From NCBI RefSeq assembly GCF_030936135.1, contig NC_082601.1, forward strand, positions 45,080,171 to 45,144,170: a stretch of 64,000 nucleotides of DNA, written 5' to 3'. The stretch is from Gavia stellata. Lineage: Eukaryota; Chordata; Aves; Gaviiformes; Gaviidae. This document shows, one piece after another, positions 28,424 through 40,200 of the stretch; position 1 is the first letter of the stretch; the number at the start of each line of letters is the position of its first letter. The notes under the pieces were generated by a model. The model ran no database searches. It saw nothing but the letters and a program-made list of their open reading frames with translations, and was not told where the DNA came from. The position numbers were made by a program, and so were the translations under genes.

Positions 28424-28960
28424 TGTTACAGGACATCTTGAAAAACAAGGGTTAAAAGTAAGAAAGAAGAATGTAAAGAAGATGCTTCATAACAACTGCG
28501 CCTGGCACTTAGACATATTAGAGATAAAGACTGTCTTCACCAGCTCTCTGCTAACTAGCAATAACGATTAGCACAAGGACGAATCGTAGAAAAATAGAAT
28601 GGACTGCCAAAACAGTGCCCTAGAGTTAACCTGTCTCATTATGATCTCATTATAATGGTAAGGAACACACCTCCTAGCTAGAAAAGCCCCAACCCAATTA
28701 AGCCCCCTACTCTCTCAGCAGGTGTGGTGAATTAAAAGAGAACTGTAACTTTAAGATGAAGTAAGAAAAGTATTAACCAAGAGTTAATTAAGGGGTAGAA
28801 CCAGGAGGCGTAACTAACTTTGTTAACTGTTTTAAGTACCTTTTCATGATTTTAACCCGGTGTGCATGTCAGGAGGAGAAATCCCCTTGCACCCGGGACC
28901 GCAATAAACACGCCTGCTTTATAACTCTGTGTGAGTTGTGAAGTTTGTTTCCACGTGTCA
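28424..28960 (+). mobile_element. ERV LTR, copy B, full length
   Basis: It starts TGTTACAGGACATC at 28424 and ends near CGTGTCA at 28960, with the polyadenylation signal at about 28905. The 5' 150 bases match the beginning of the LTR at 49722-49933, which follows the provirus, and the rest matches copy A at 1-391. It is therefore the same family as the provirus at 43.5-49.9 kb. No matching target duplication is seen, and GC-rich sequence, not a primer-binding site, follows. Confidence 0.85.
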
Positions 28961-28974
28961 ATACTGGAATACTG

Positions 28975-30045
28975 TCAGTACTGTCAATACCCCAATACAG
29001 CCCGAGGGGTCCCGTCCCGGCACACAGAGCCCGGCGGAGACCTGCGCGGGGGACGGGCGGGAGCGGCGGCAGCAGGAACACGCTCCCGAGCCGGTCCCCT
29101 CCCGGGGCCGGCCCGGGCCGGGCTTCCCGAGCGGGGCGCGCCCCCGGGAGCGGGGCGAGCCCGGGCGCGGCTGGCTACCGAGCCCGGCTGGCTACCGAGC
29201 CCGGCGGCGGGGCCGGGCCGGCCGGCAGCGCCGAGCACCGGGCGCAGTCTGCCGCGGGTGCGGCCGAGGGCCGGCGCGGGCTTCGTCCCGGCCGGCACCG
29301 TGCGCCTCCGGGGAGCGCCGGGACGGCGGCAGCCGGGACACGGGGACCCCCGGGGCGCTCCCCGGCCCCCGGCAGCGTCCCGCCCCGCCCGCCCCCCCAC
29401 CCCCGCCGGAGCGGGGCAGGACGCGGAGCTGCAGCGCCCGGTGCGCGGTGCCGAGGGGCCGGTTCCTGCCCGCCATCGCGCTGCCCGCCCCGCCCGCCCC
29501 TGCCGCTGCGCCCCGACCGGCCGGGGGGGCTCGGCTGGGCCCGGCTCGGCTGCTCTGGGCTCGGCTCGACTCCGCTCGGCGAGACTCGGCACGGCTCGGG
29601 TGATTTCGGCTCCGCTCCGATCCCCTCGGCCCGTTGGGACCCGGCGGGGCGGGTCTGGGCCGGGCCCGGTGTCGGTGCCGGAGCCCCCGCCCAGGCGAAC
29701 CGGCCCGGGCGGTGCCCACGCAGGAGCTCTCCTCGGGCGGGTCCCGGGACACCCCTGCCGAGCTCCGCCGAACCCCCCTCGCTGGGCAGCAGCCGGCGGG
29801 ACCGAGAGACCCCGGCGGGCGCAGGGCAGAGGCGCGGCGGTCCCGGCCCGCCCCTCCCCGCCCCTCCCGGGACAGAGGGGTCCGCAGCGGCTGTCCCGGG
29901 GCTGCTGCCCCACGCCCACCCGTGCGGCGGCACCGAAGCGGGTGGAAGAGGCCCCCGGCTGCCGACCCCAAACGCGCCCCCCCGCAGGAGCTCCCGGAGC
30001 GAGGGGGCCCTGGCCGGGGACGCCCGGCTGGCTCCAGCCCCGGGA
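28975..30045. repeat. GC-rich CpG block, copy 2
   Basis: The segment 29555-30040 repeats 4440-4957 with few differences, in the same strand orientation. The preceding 29000-29520 is also very GC-rich but has no counterpart in copy 1. A tandem duplicate of GCTGGCTACCGAGCCCG occurs at about 29170-29200. Open frames of several hundred codons on both strands reflect the lack of AT-rich stop codons. Confidence 0.8.
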
Positions 30046-30229
30046 CGCGGAGCATCTCCCACGGGAGGCGGTTCCGCCGCCGCCGAGCCCCGCTGCGGGG
30101 AGCGGGGTGGGGAGCGTTCCGCCGGCGACCCGCCACGTCCCGGGTGGGCAGCGCGCGCGCGCACCCGCGTGTGCATTTGTTTTTCCCCGCGGCCGTTTCA
30201 CAGCAGTTTGTAATAACGGGGCCGCGGGC

Positions 30230-30690
30230 GGAGCCGGAGCGAAGGGGCGGAGCCGGAGCGAAGGGGCGGAGCCGGGGCGGGGGCCGGAGCCGGAGCGAAG
30301 GGGCGGAGCCGGAGCGAAGGGGCGGAGCCGGGGCGGGGGACGGAGGCGGGGCGGGGGGCGGAGCCGAGGCGAGGGGCGGAGCCGGAGCGAAGGGGCGGAG
30401 CCGGAGCGAAGGGGCGGAGCCGGGGCGGGGGCCGGAGCCGGAGCGAAGGGGCGGAGCCGGAGCGAAGGGGCGGAGCCGGGGCGGGGGACGGAGGCGGGGC
30501 GGGGGGGCGGAGCCGAGGCGAGGGGCGGAGCCGGAGCGAAGGGGCGGAGCCGGAGTGATGTGGCGTGGCCGGAGCGAAGTGGCGGAGCCGACGCGGGGGA
30601 CGGAGCCGGGGCGGGGGGCGGAGCCGGAGCGAAGGGGCGGAGGCGGAGCGAAGGGGCGGAGCCGGAGCGAAGGGGCGGGGCCCGTCCGGC
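30230..30690. repeat. 19-bp GC-rich minisatellite
   Basis: The unit GAGCCGGAGCGAAGGGGCG repeats with period 19, interrupted at intervals by a variant block GAGCCGGGGCGGGGGCCG/ACGGAGGCGGGGCGGGG. The whole pattern of pure units plus variant block recurs about every 180 bases, so there is a second level of order. The period is not a multiple of three, so all frames cycle through the same arginine/glycine-rich words. Confidence 0.95.
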
Positions 30691-30699
30691 GGGTTCTCT

Positions 30700-31200
30700 G
30701 CCGGGGAAGGGGCGGAGGGGGTGGTCCGCTCCCGGGGCCTGAGCGCTGCCCGGGAGCAGAGGCGGGACGGCGGGGAGGAGGAAGGGGGCGGCCGGGGTGC
30801 GGGACCCGGCGGGCGGAGGGCGAGCGGAGCGCAGGGCTCGTGTCGGCCACGTCCCGCGGCGAGAACCGGGCTCCCGCGGGGCGGCGGGGGGGTCACGGCC
30901 GGAGCGGGGAGCTGCCGGGGGGCGGGGAGCGTGCGGGACTCGCTCCGGGGGAGCGGGGGGCTGCGGAGGCAGCGGCGGGGCCCGAGGGGGAGAAGCTCTC
31001 GCAGCGCGACCGGGAGAGAGGAGACACAGACGGCAACTGCGGCAGAGGAGACCGACGCTCCGCTTTTATTGCGCGCACGGCCGGGCAGCGAGCGGAGGCT
31101 CCGTCCCGGCGGAGCAGCGCGCCCGCAGCCTTTCCGAGCGGGCCCTGTCCGGCACAGGGCAGGAGACCCCCGGGGACCTGTGCCGGTCCGCCCCAACAGC
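30700..31200. other. GC-rich flank between the minisatellite and the satellite
   Basis: CpG-rich unique-looking sequence that turns into satellite-type sequence at about 31205 (GTGATGCACTCC). It could be a CpG-island promoter, but no recognisable first exon follows. Confidence 0.4.
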
Positions 31201-31204
31201 CAAA

Positions 31205-34200
31205 ACGGTGATGCACTCCTCCAGGGCAGCGCTGTGAAGGCCTCCGGAAAACCTGTGTTTTGGAATATCAAAAAAAAAGTGAAAAGCCCTAAAGGGCTCC
31301 CAAAATAGTAAATGGTGACGCGCTCCAAACAAGCCCCAGAGTGCAGGACTACCTCCAAAAATTACTCCAAACTGTGCAGGGCTCCTACCAAAAAATTACT
31401 CCAAACGGTGCAGGGATCCTGCCAAAAAATTACTCCAAACAGTGCAGGACTGCCCAAAAATTCTCCAGGGCAGTGCTGTTAAGGCCTCTGGAAAAAACAG
31501 GTTTGGTAATATTCCAAAAAGGACCAAAGGTGTAAAGTGCTCCCAGAAAACTAAATGGTGACAAACTCCAAAGAAGCCCAAGGGTACAGAGGTACAAAAA
31601 AGAACCGGTTTGGAGAGCTCCCACAAAAACGAAACGGTGCAGGACCATCCAAAAAAATTAAAGGAGAACAGCTCCCAAAAAACCAAAAGGTGATGCATTC
31701 CTCTGGGAGGTCGGCGTGGCGATACAATCCAGAAATCACGGGTTTTGTAATATTCCAAAAAATAGCAAAACCAGAAAGGGCATCCAAAACCCCCCAAAAA
31801 AATGGTGACCCTTGCAAAACAAGACCAAGGGTACAGAGCTCAAAAAAAAGCCCCAGGGTGCAGAACGCCTTCCAAAAAATACACCAAAGGGTGCAGCGCT
31901 CCCTCCAGAAATTACTCCACAGCGTGTAGGACTCCCCAAGAAAAACTCCAAATGGGGGAAGGCTCCCCCAAAATACTCCAAATGGTGCAGGGTTCCCTCC
32001 AAAAATTACTCCAAATGGAGCAGGGTTCCCTCCAAAAATTACTCCAAATGGAGCAGGGCTCCCAAAAAAATATTCCAAATGGAGCAGGACTCCCCAAAAA
32101 ATATTCCATGTGGTGCAGGACTCCCAAAAAATTACTCCAGACCGTGTAGGACTCCCCAAGAGGTACTCCGAATGATGCAAGACTCCCAAAAAACCCAAAT
32201 GGTGATGGTCCCCTCCGGGGCGGGGCGGGGCGGCGCGGTGATACTCACCTCTGGCGGGGCGGCTCTCCGATGCTCTCCTCTGGGTGGGGGGGCCGGTGCG
32301 GTGATCCTCTCTACCAGGTGGGGTACGGCGCAGCGATGCTGTCCACGAGATGGGGGGTCGTCACGGCGATGCACTCCAGAAATAATGGGCTTTGTAATAT
32401 TCCAAAAACCAGCAAAACCAGAAAGGGCACCCAAAAAACAAAACGGTGACCCTTGCAAAACAAGGCCAAGGGTACAGAGCTCAAAAAAAGCCCCAGAGTG
32501 CAGGACTCCTTCCAAAAAATACTCCAAACTGTGCAGGACTCCCCCCAAAATACTCCAAACTGTGCAGGACTCCTTCAAAAAAATACTCCAAACTGTGCAG
32601 GACTCCCCCCAAAATACTCCAAACTGTGCAGGACTCCTTCAAAAAAATACTCCAAACTGTGCAGGACTTCCTCCAAAAATTACTCCAAACAGTGCAGGGC
32701 TCCCCAAGAAATATTCCACATGGTGCAGGACTCCCAAAAAACCCAAATGGTGATGATCTCCTCTGGGGGGTGCAGGCGGAATGGTGATGCTCTCCTCCGG
32801 GGCGAGGCAGCGCGACAATGGTCTCCTCTGGCGGGGCGGGGCGGCGATGCTCTCCACTGGGTGGGGCGGCCGGCACGGTGATGCACTCCAGAAATCACGG
32901 GTTTTGTAATATTCCAAAAAATAGCAAAACCAGAAAGGGCACCAAAAAACCAAAAAAAACGGTGACCCTTGCAAAACAAGACCAAGGACACAGAGTTCAA
33001 AAAAAGCCCCAGGGTGCAGGACTCCTTCCAAAGAAAATACTATAATGGTGCAGGATGCCCAAGAAATTACTCCAAAGGGTGCAGGACTCCCCTAAAAATT
33101 ACTCCAAACTGTGTAGGGCTCCCCAAGAAATACTCCAAAGGGTGCAGGACTCCCAAAAAACCCAAACGGTGATGCTCTCCTCCGGGGGGTGCAGGTGGCA
33201 TGGTGATACTCTCCTCCGGGGCATGGCGGGGCGGGGCGGCGATGCTCTCCTCTGGTGGGGCGGCACGGCGATGCTCTCCTCTGGGTGGGGGGCCGGCGCG
33301 GTGATCCTCTCCATGGGGCGGGGCGAGCTGGCGCGGTGATGCACTCCAGAAATCACAGGTTTTGTAATATTCCAAAAAAAAGCACAACCAGAAAGGGCAC
33401 CCAAAAAACAAAACAGTGACCCTTGCAAAACAAGACCAAGGGTACAGAGCTCAAAAAAGCCCCAGGGTGCAGGACTCCATCCAAAAAATACTCCGAAGGG
33501 TGCAGGGCTACCTCCAAAAATTATTTCAAACCGTGTAGGACTCCCCAAGAAGAACTTCAAAACAGGGGAAGGATCCCCCGAAATACTCCAAACGGTGCAG
33601 GCCTCCCTCCAAAAATTATTCCAAATGGTGCAGGACTCCCAAAAAAATATTCCATATGGTGCAGGACTCCCAGAAAAAAATATTCCATATGGTGCAGGAC
33701 TGCCAGAAAAAAATATCCCATATGGTGCAGGACTCCCAAAAAATTACACCAAACTGTGCAGGACTCCCAAAAAATTACTCCAAACCGTGCAGGACTCCGA
33801 TATAGGTAATCCAAATGATGCAAGACTCCGCAAAAACCCAAATGGTGATGCTCCCCTCCGGGGAGGGGCGGCGCGGTGATACTCACCTCTGGCGGGGCGG
33901 CTCTGTGATGCTCTCCTCTGCGTGGGGGGCCGGCGCGGCGATGCTCTCCAGAAATAACGGGCTTTGTAATATTCCAAAAATTAGCAAAACCAGAAAGAGA
34001 ACCCAAAAACCAAAAAGGTGACCCTTGCAAAAAGAGGCCAAGGGTAAAGAGCTCAAAAAAAGCCCCAGGGTGCAGGACACGTTCCAAAAAATTCTCCAAA
34101 AGTTGCAGGACTTCCTCCAAAAATACTCCAAACGTGGTAGGGCTCCCTCCAAAAATTGCTCCAAACCGTGCAGGACTCCCCAAAAATTTACTCCAAATGG

Positions 34201-37200
34201 TGCAGGGCTCCCTCCAAAATTACTCCAAACCGTGCAGGACTCCCAAAAAAATTAGTCCAAACCGTGTAGGGCTCCCCAAGAAATAGACCAAAGGGTGCAG
34301 GACTCCCCCAAAAATATTCCAAATGGTGCAGGACTCCCAAAAAACCCCAAATGGTGATGCTCTCCTCCAGGGGGTGCAGGTGGCATGGTGATACTCTCCT
34401 CCGGGGCATGGCGGGGCGGGGCGGCGCGGCGATGCTCTCCTCTGGGTGGGGGGGCCGGCGTGGTGATCCTCTCCACGGGATGGGGGGGGCGGCGCAGTGA
34501 TGCACTCCAGAAATCACAGGTTTTGTAATATTCCATAACCAGCAAAACCAGAAAGGGCACCCAAAAACCAAAATGGTCACCCTTGCAAAACAAGGCCAAA
34601 GGTACAGAGCTCAAAAAAAGCCCCAGGGTGCAGGACGCCTTCCAAAAAATACACCAAAGGGTGCAGGGCTCCCTCCAAAAATTACTCCAAATGGAGCAGG
34701 GCTCCCAAAAAAATATTCCATAGGGTGCAGGGCTCCCCCAAAATACTCCAAATAGTGCAGGGCTCCCTCCAAAAATTACTCCAAATGGTGCAGGGCTCCC
34801 TCCAAAAATTACTCCAAATGGAGCAGGGCTCCCAAAAAAATATTCCAAATGGTGCAGGACTCCCAAAAACCCCAAATGGTGATGCTCTCCTCCAGGGGGT
34901 GCAGGTGGCACGGTGATACTCTCCTCGGGGGCATGGCGGGGCGGCGCGGCGATGCTCTCCTCTGGGTGGGGGGGCCAACGCGGTGATGCACTCCAGAAAT
35001 CACAGGTTTTGTAATATTCCAAAAACCAGCAAAACCAGAAAGGGCACCCAAAAAACAAAACGGTGACCCTTGCAAAACAAGACTAAGGGTACAGAGCTCA
35101 AAAAAAGCCCCAGGGTGCAGGACTCCTTCCAAAAAATACACCAAACGGTGCTGGGCTCCCTCGAAAAACTAGTCCAAATGGAGCAAGACTCCCTCCAAAA
35201 ATTACTCCAAATGGAGCAGGACTCCCAAACAAATATTCCAAATGGAGCAGGACTCCCAAAAAAATATTGCATATGGTGCAGGACTCCCAAATATATTGCA
35301 TATGGTGTAGGACTCCCAGAAAATTACTCCAAACCGTGTAGGACTCCCCAGGAGATACTCCAAATGGTGCAAGACTCCCACAAAACCCAAATGGTGATGG
35401 TCCCCTCCGGGGCGGGGCGGCGCGGTGATACTCACCTCTGGCGGGGCGGCTCTCCGATGCTCTCCTCTGGGTGGGGGGGCGGGTGCGGTGATCCTCTCTA
35501 CCAGGTGGGGTCCGGCGCGGTGATGCTCTCCACGAGATGGGGGCTCATCGTGGCGATGTACTCCAGAAATAACGGGTTTTTTAATATTCCAAAAACCAGC
35601 AAATCCAGAAAGGGCACCCAAAAGCATAACGGTGACCCTTGCAAAACAAGGCCAAGGGTACAGAGCTCAAAAAAAGCCCCAGGGTGCGGGACTCCTTCCA
35701 AAACATACTCCAAACTCTGCAGGACTCCTTCAAAAAATACTCCAAAACGTGCAGGACTCCCCAGGAAAAACTCCAAACGGTGCAGGGCTCCCCCGAAGTA
35801 CTCCAAACAGTGCAGGGCTCCGTCCAAAAATTACTCCAAACCGTGCAGGACTCCCCTAAAATTACTCCAAACTGTGCAGGGCTCCCCAAGAAATACTCCA
35901 CATGGTGCAGGACTCCCAAAAAACCCAAATGGTGATGATGTCCTCTGGGGGGTGCAGGCGGAATGGTGATGCTCTCCTCCGGGGCGGGGCGGCGATGGTC
36001 TCCTCTGGCGGGGGGGGTTGGCGATGCTCTCCACCGGGTGGGGGTCCGGCACGGTGATGCACTCCAGAAATCACGGGTTTTGTAATATTCCAAAAAATAG
36101 CAAAACCAGAAAGGGCACTGAAAAACCAAAAAAAAAGGGTGACCCTTGCAAAACAAGGCCAAGGGCACAGAGCTCAAAAAAAGCCCCAGGGTGCAGGACT
36201 CCTTCCAAAAAAAATACTCTAAATGGTGCAGGACTCCCAAGAAATTACTCCAAAGGGTGCAGGACTCCCCAAAAAATTACTCCAAACTGTGTAGGGCTCC
36301 CCAAGGAATACTCCAAAGGGTGCAGGACTCCCCCAGAAATATTCCAAATGGTGCAGGACTCCCAAAAAACCCAAATGGTGATGCACTCCTCCGGGGCGGT
36401 GCACGTGTCACGGTGATACTCTCCTCCGGGGCATGGCGGGGCAGCGCGGCAATGCTCTCCTCTGGTGGGGCGGCACGGCGATGCAGTCCTCTGGGTGGGG
36501 GGGCTGGCACGGTGATCCTCTCTACGGGATGGGGGGGCCGGCGCGGTGATCCTCTCCATGGGATGGGGCGGGCTGGCACAGTGATGCACTCCAGAAATAA
36601 CGGGTTTTGTAATATTCCAAAAAAAAGCAAATCCAGAAAGGGCACCCAAAAACGAAAACGGTGACCCTTGCAAAACAAGACCAAGGGTACAGAGCTCAAA
36701 AAAAGCCCCAGGGTGCAGGACTCCTTGCAAAAAATACACCAAAGGGTGCAGGGCTCCCTCCAAAAATTACTCCAAAGCGTGTAGGGCTCCCCAAGAAAAA
36801 CTTCAAATATGGGAAGGATCTACTGAAATACTCCAAACGGTGCAGTCCTCCCTCCAAAATTTACTCCAAATGGTGCAGGACTCCCAAAAAATATTCCATA
36901 CGGTGCAGGACTTCAAAAAAAAATATTACATACGGTGCAGGACTCCCCAAAAAATATTCCATATGGTGCAGGACTCCCCCCAAAAATTGCTCCAAACCGT
37001 GCAGGACTCCCAAAAAATTACTCTAAACGGTGCAGGACTCCCCAAGAGATACTCCAAATGATGCCAGACTCCCAAAAACCCCAAATGGTGATGCTCCCCT
37101 CCGGGGAGGGGCGGCAAGGTGATACTCACCTCTGGCGGGGCGGCTCTGTGATGCTCTCCTCTGGGTGGGGGGGCCGGCGCGGCGATGCTCTCCATGACAT

Positions 37201-40200
37201 GGGGGGTCATCGTGGCGGTGCACTCCAGAAATAACGGGCTTTGTAATATTCCAAAAACCAGCAAAACCAGAAAGGGCACCCAAAAACCAAAACGGTGACC
37301 CTTGCAAAAAGAGGCCAAGGGTACAGAGCTCAAAAAAAGCCCCACGGTGCAGGACGCCTTCCAAAAAATTCTCCAAAAGTTGCAGGACTTCCTCCAAAAA
37401 TACTCCAAACGTGGTAGGGCTCCCTCCAAAAATTGCTCCAAACCGTGCAGGACTCCCCAAAAAATTACTCCAAACCATGGAGGACTCCCAAAAAAATGAG
37501 TCCAAACTGTATAGGGCTCCCCAAGAAATACTCTGAAGGGTGGAGGACTCCCCCAGAAATATTCCAAATGGTGCAGGACTCCCAAAAAACCCCAAATGGT
37601 GATGCTCTCCTCCGGGGCCTGCAGGTGGCATGGTGATACTCTCCTCCGGGGCATGGCACGGTGGCGCGGCGATGCTCTCCACGGGATGGGGGTGCCGGCG
37701 CGGTGATGCACTCCAGAAATCACAGGTTTTGTAATATTCCAAAGACCAGCAAAACCAGAAAGGGCACCCAAAAAACAACACAGTGACCCTTGCAAAACAA
37801 GACTAAGGGTACAGAGCTCAAAAAAAGCCCCAGGGTGCAGGACTCCTTCCAAAAAATACACCAAAGGGTGCAGGGCTCCCTCTAAAAATTACTCCAAACT
37901 ATTGAGGACTCCCCAAGAAAAACTCCAACCGGGGGAGGGCTCCCCCAAAATACTCCAAATAGTGCAGGGCTCCCTCCAAAAATTACTCCAAATGGTGCAG
38001 GGCTCCCTCCAAAAATTACTCCAAATGGAGCAGGGCTCCCAAAAAAATATTCCATATGGTGCAGGGCTCCCAAAAAAATATTGCATATGGTGCAGGACTC
38101 CCAAAAAATTACTCCAAACCATGTAGGACTCCCCAAGAGGTACTCCAAATGATGCAAGACTCCCACAAAACCCAAATGGTGATGCTCCCCTCCGGGGAGG
38201 GTCGGCGCGGTGATACTCACCTCTGGCGGGGCAGCTCTGCGATGCTCTCCTCTGGGTGGGGGGTCCGGCGCGGTGATGCTCTCCACGAGATGGGGGGACA
38301 TCGTGGCGATGCACTCCAGAAATAATGGGCTTTGTAATATTCCAAAAACCAGCAAAACCAGAAAGGGCATACAAAACCCCCCCAAAAAACGGTGACCCTT
38401 GCAAAACAAGACCAAGGGTACAGAGCTCAAAAAAAGCCCCAGGGTGCAGAACGCCTTCCAAAAAATATACCAAAGGGTGCAGGGCTCCCTCCAAAAATTA
38501 CTCCACAGCGTGTAGGACTCCCCAAGAAAAACTCCAAATGGGGGAAGGCTCCCCCAAAATACTCCAAATGGTGCAGGCCTCCCTCCAAAAATTACTCCAA
38601 ATGGAGCAGGGCTCCCTCCAAAAATTACTCCAAATTGAGCAGGCCTCCCAAAAAAATATTCCAAATGGAGCAGGACTCCCCAAAAAATATTCCATGTGGT
38701 GTAGGACTCCCAAAAAATTACTCCAGACCGTGTAGGACTCCCCAAGAGGTACTCCGAATGATGCAAGACTCCCACAAAACCCAAATGGTGATGCTCCCCT
38801 CCGGGGCGGGGCGGCGCGGTGATACTCACCTCTGGCGGGGCGGCTCTCCGATGCTCTCCTCTGGGTGGGGGGGCGGTGCGGTGATCCTTTCTACCAGGTG
38901 GGGTCCGGCGCGGCAATGCTCTCCACGAGATAGGGGGTCGTCATGGCGATGCACTCCAGAAATAACGGGCTTTGTAATATTCCAAAAAACAGCAAAACCA
39001 GAAAGCGCACCCAAAAACCAAAACAGTGACCCTTGCAAAACAAGACCAAGGGTACAGAGCTCAAAAAAAGCCCCCGAGTGCAGGACTCCTTCCAAAAAAT
39101 ACTCCAAAGGGTGCTGGGCTCCCTCCAAAAATTACTCCAAACCGTTGAGGACTCCCCAAGAAAAACTCCAAACGAGGGAAGGCTCCCTCCAAAATGCTCC
39201 AAACGATGCAGGGCTCCCTCCAGAAATTACTCCAAATGGTGCAGGGCTCCAAAAAAAATATTCCATATGGTGCAGAACTCCCAGAAAAATATTCCATATG
39301 GTGCAGAACTCCCAAAAAGATACTCCATATGGTGCAGGACTCCCAAAAAAATATTCCATATGGTGCAGGACTCCCAAAAAATTACTCCAAACCGTGCAGG
39401 ACTCCCAAAAAATTACTCTAAATGGTGCAGGACTCCCTAAAAAATTAGTCCAAACCGTGTAGGGCTCCCCAAGAAATACTCCAAAGGGTGCAGGACTCCC
39501 CCAAAAATATTCCAAATGGTGCAGACTCCCAAAAAAACCCAAATGATGATGCTCTCCTCCGGGGGGTGCAGGTGGCATGGTGATACCCTCTTCGGGGGCA
39601 TGGCGGGGCTGCACGGCGATGCTCTCCTCTGGGTGGGTGGGATGGCGCGGCGATGCACTCCAGAAATAACGGGCTTTGTAATATCCCAAAAACCAGCCAA
39701 ACCAGAAAGGGCACCCAAAAAACAAAACGGTGATTCTTGCAAAACAAGACCAAGGGTACAGAGCTCAAAAAAAGCCCCAGGGTGCAGAACTCCTTCCAAA
39801 AAATACACCAAAGGGTGCTGGGCTCCCTCCAAAAATTCCTCCAAATGGAGCAAGACTCCCTCCAAAAATTACTCCAAATGGAGCAGGACTCCCAAAAAAT
39901 TACTCCAAATGGAGCAGGGCTCCCAAAAAAATATTCCAAATGGAGCAGGACTCCCCAAAAAATATTGCATATGGTGCAGGACTCCCAGAAAATTACTCCA
40001 AACCGTGTAGGACTCCCCAAGAGGTACTCCGAATGATGCAAGACTCCCACAAAACCCAAATGGTGATGCTCCCCTCCGGGGAGGGGCTGCGCGGTGATAC
40101 TCACCTCTGGCGGGGCGGCTCTCCGATGCTCTCCTCTGGGTGGGGGGGGCGGTGCGGTGATCCTCTCTACCAGGTGGGGTCCGGCGCAGCGATGCTGTCC

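Noticed and set aside
28931-31358. Very long open frames (up to about 600 codons) on both strands
   Set aside because: They lie in GC-rich and minisatellite sequence with few AT-rich stop codons, overlap each other in every frame, and show no domain.
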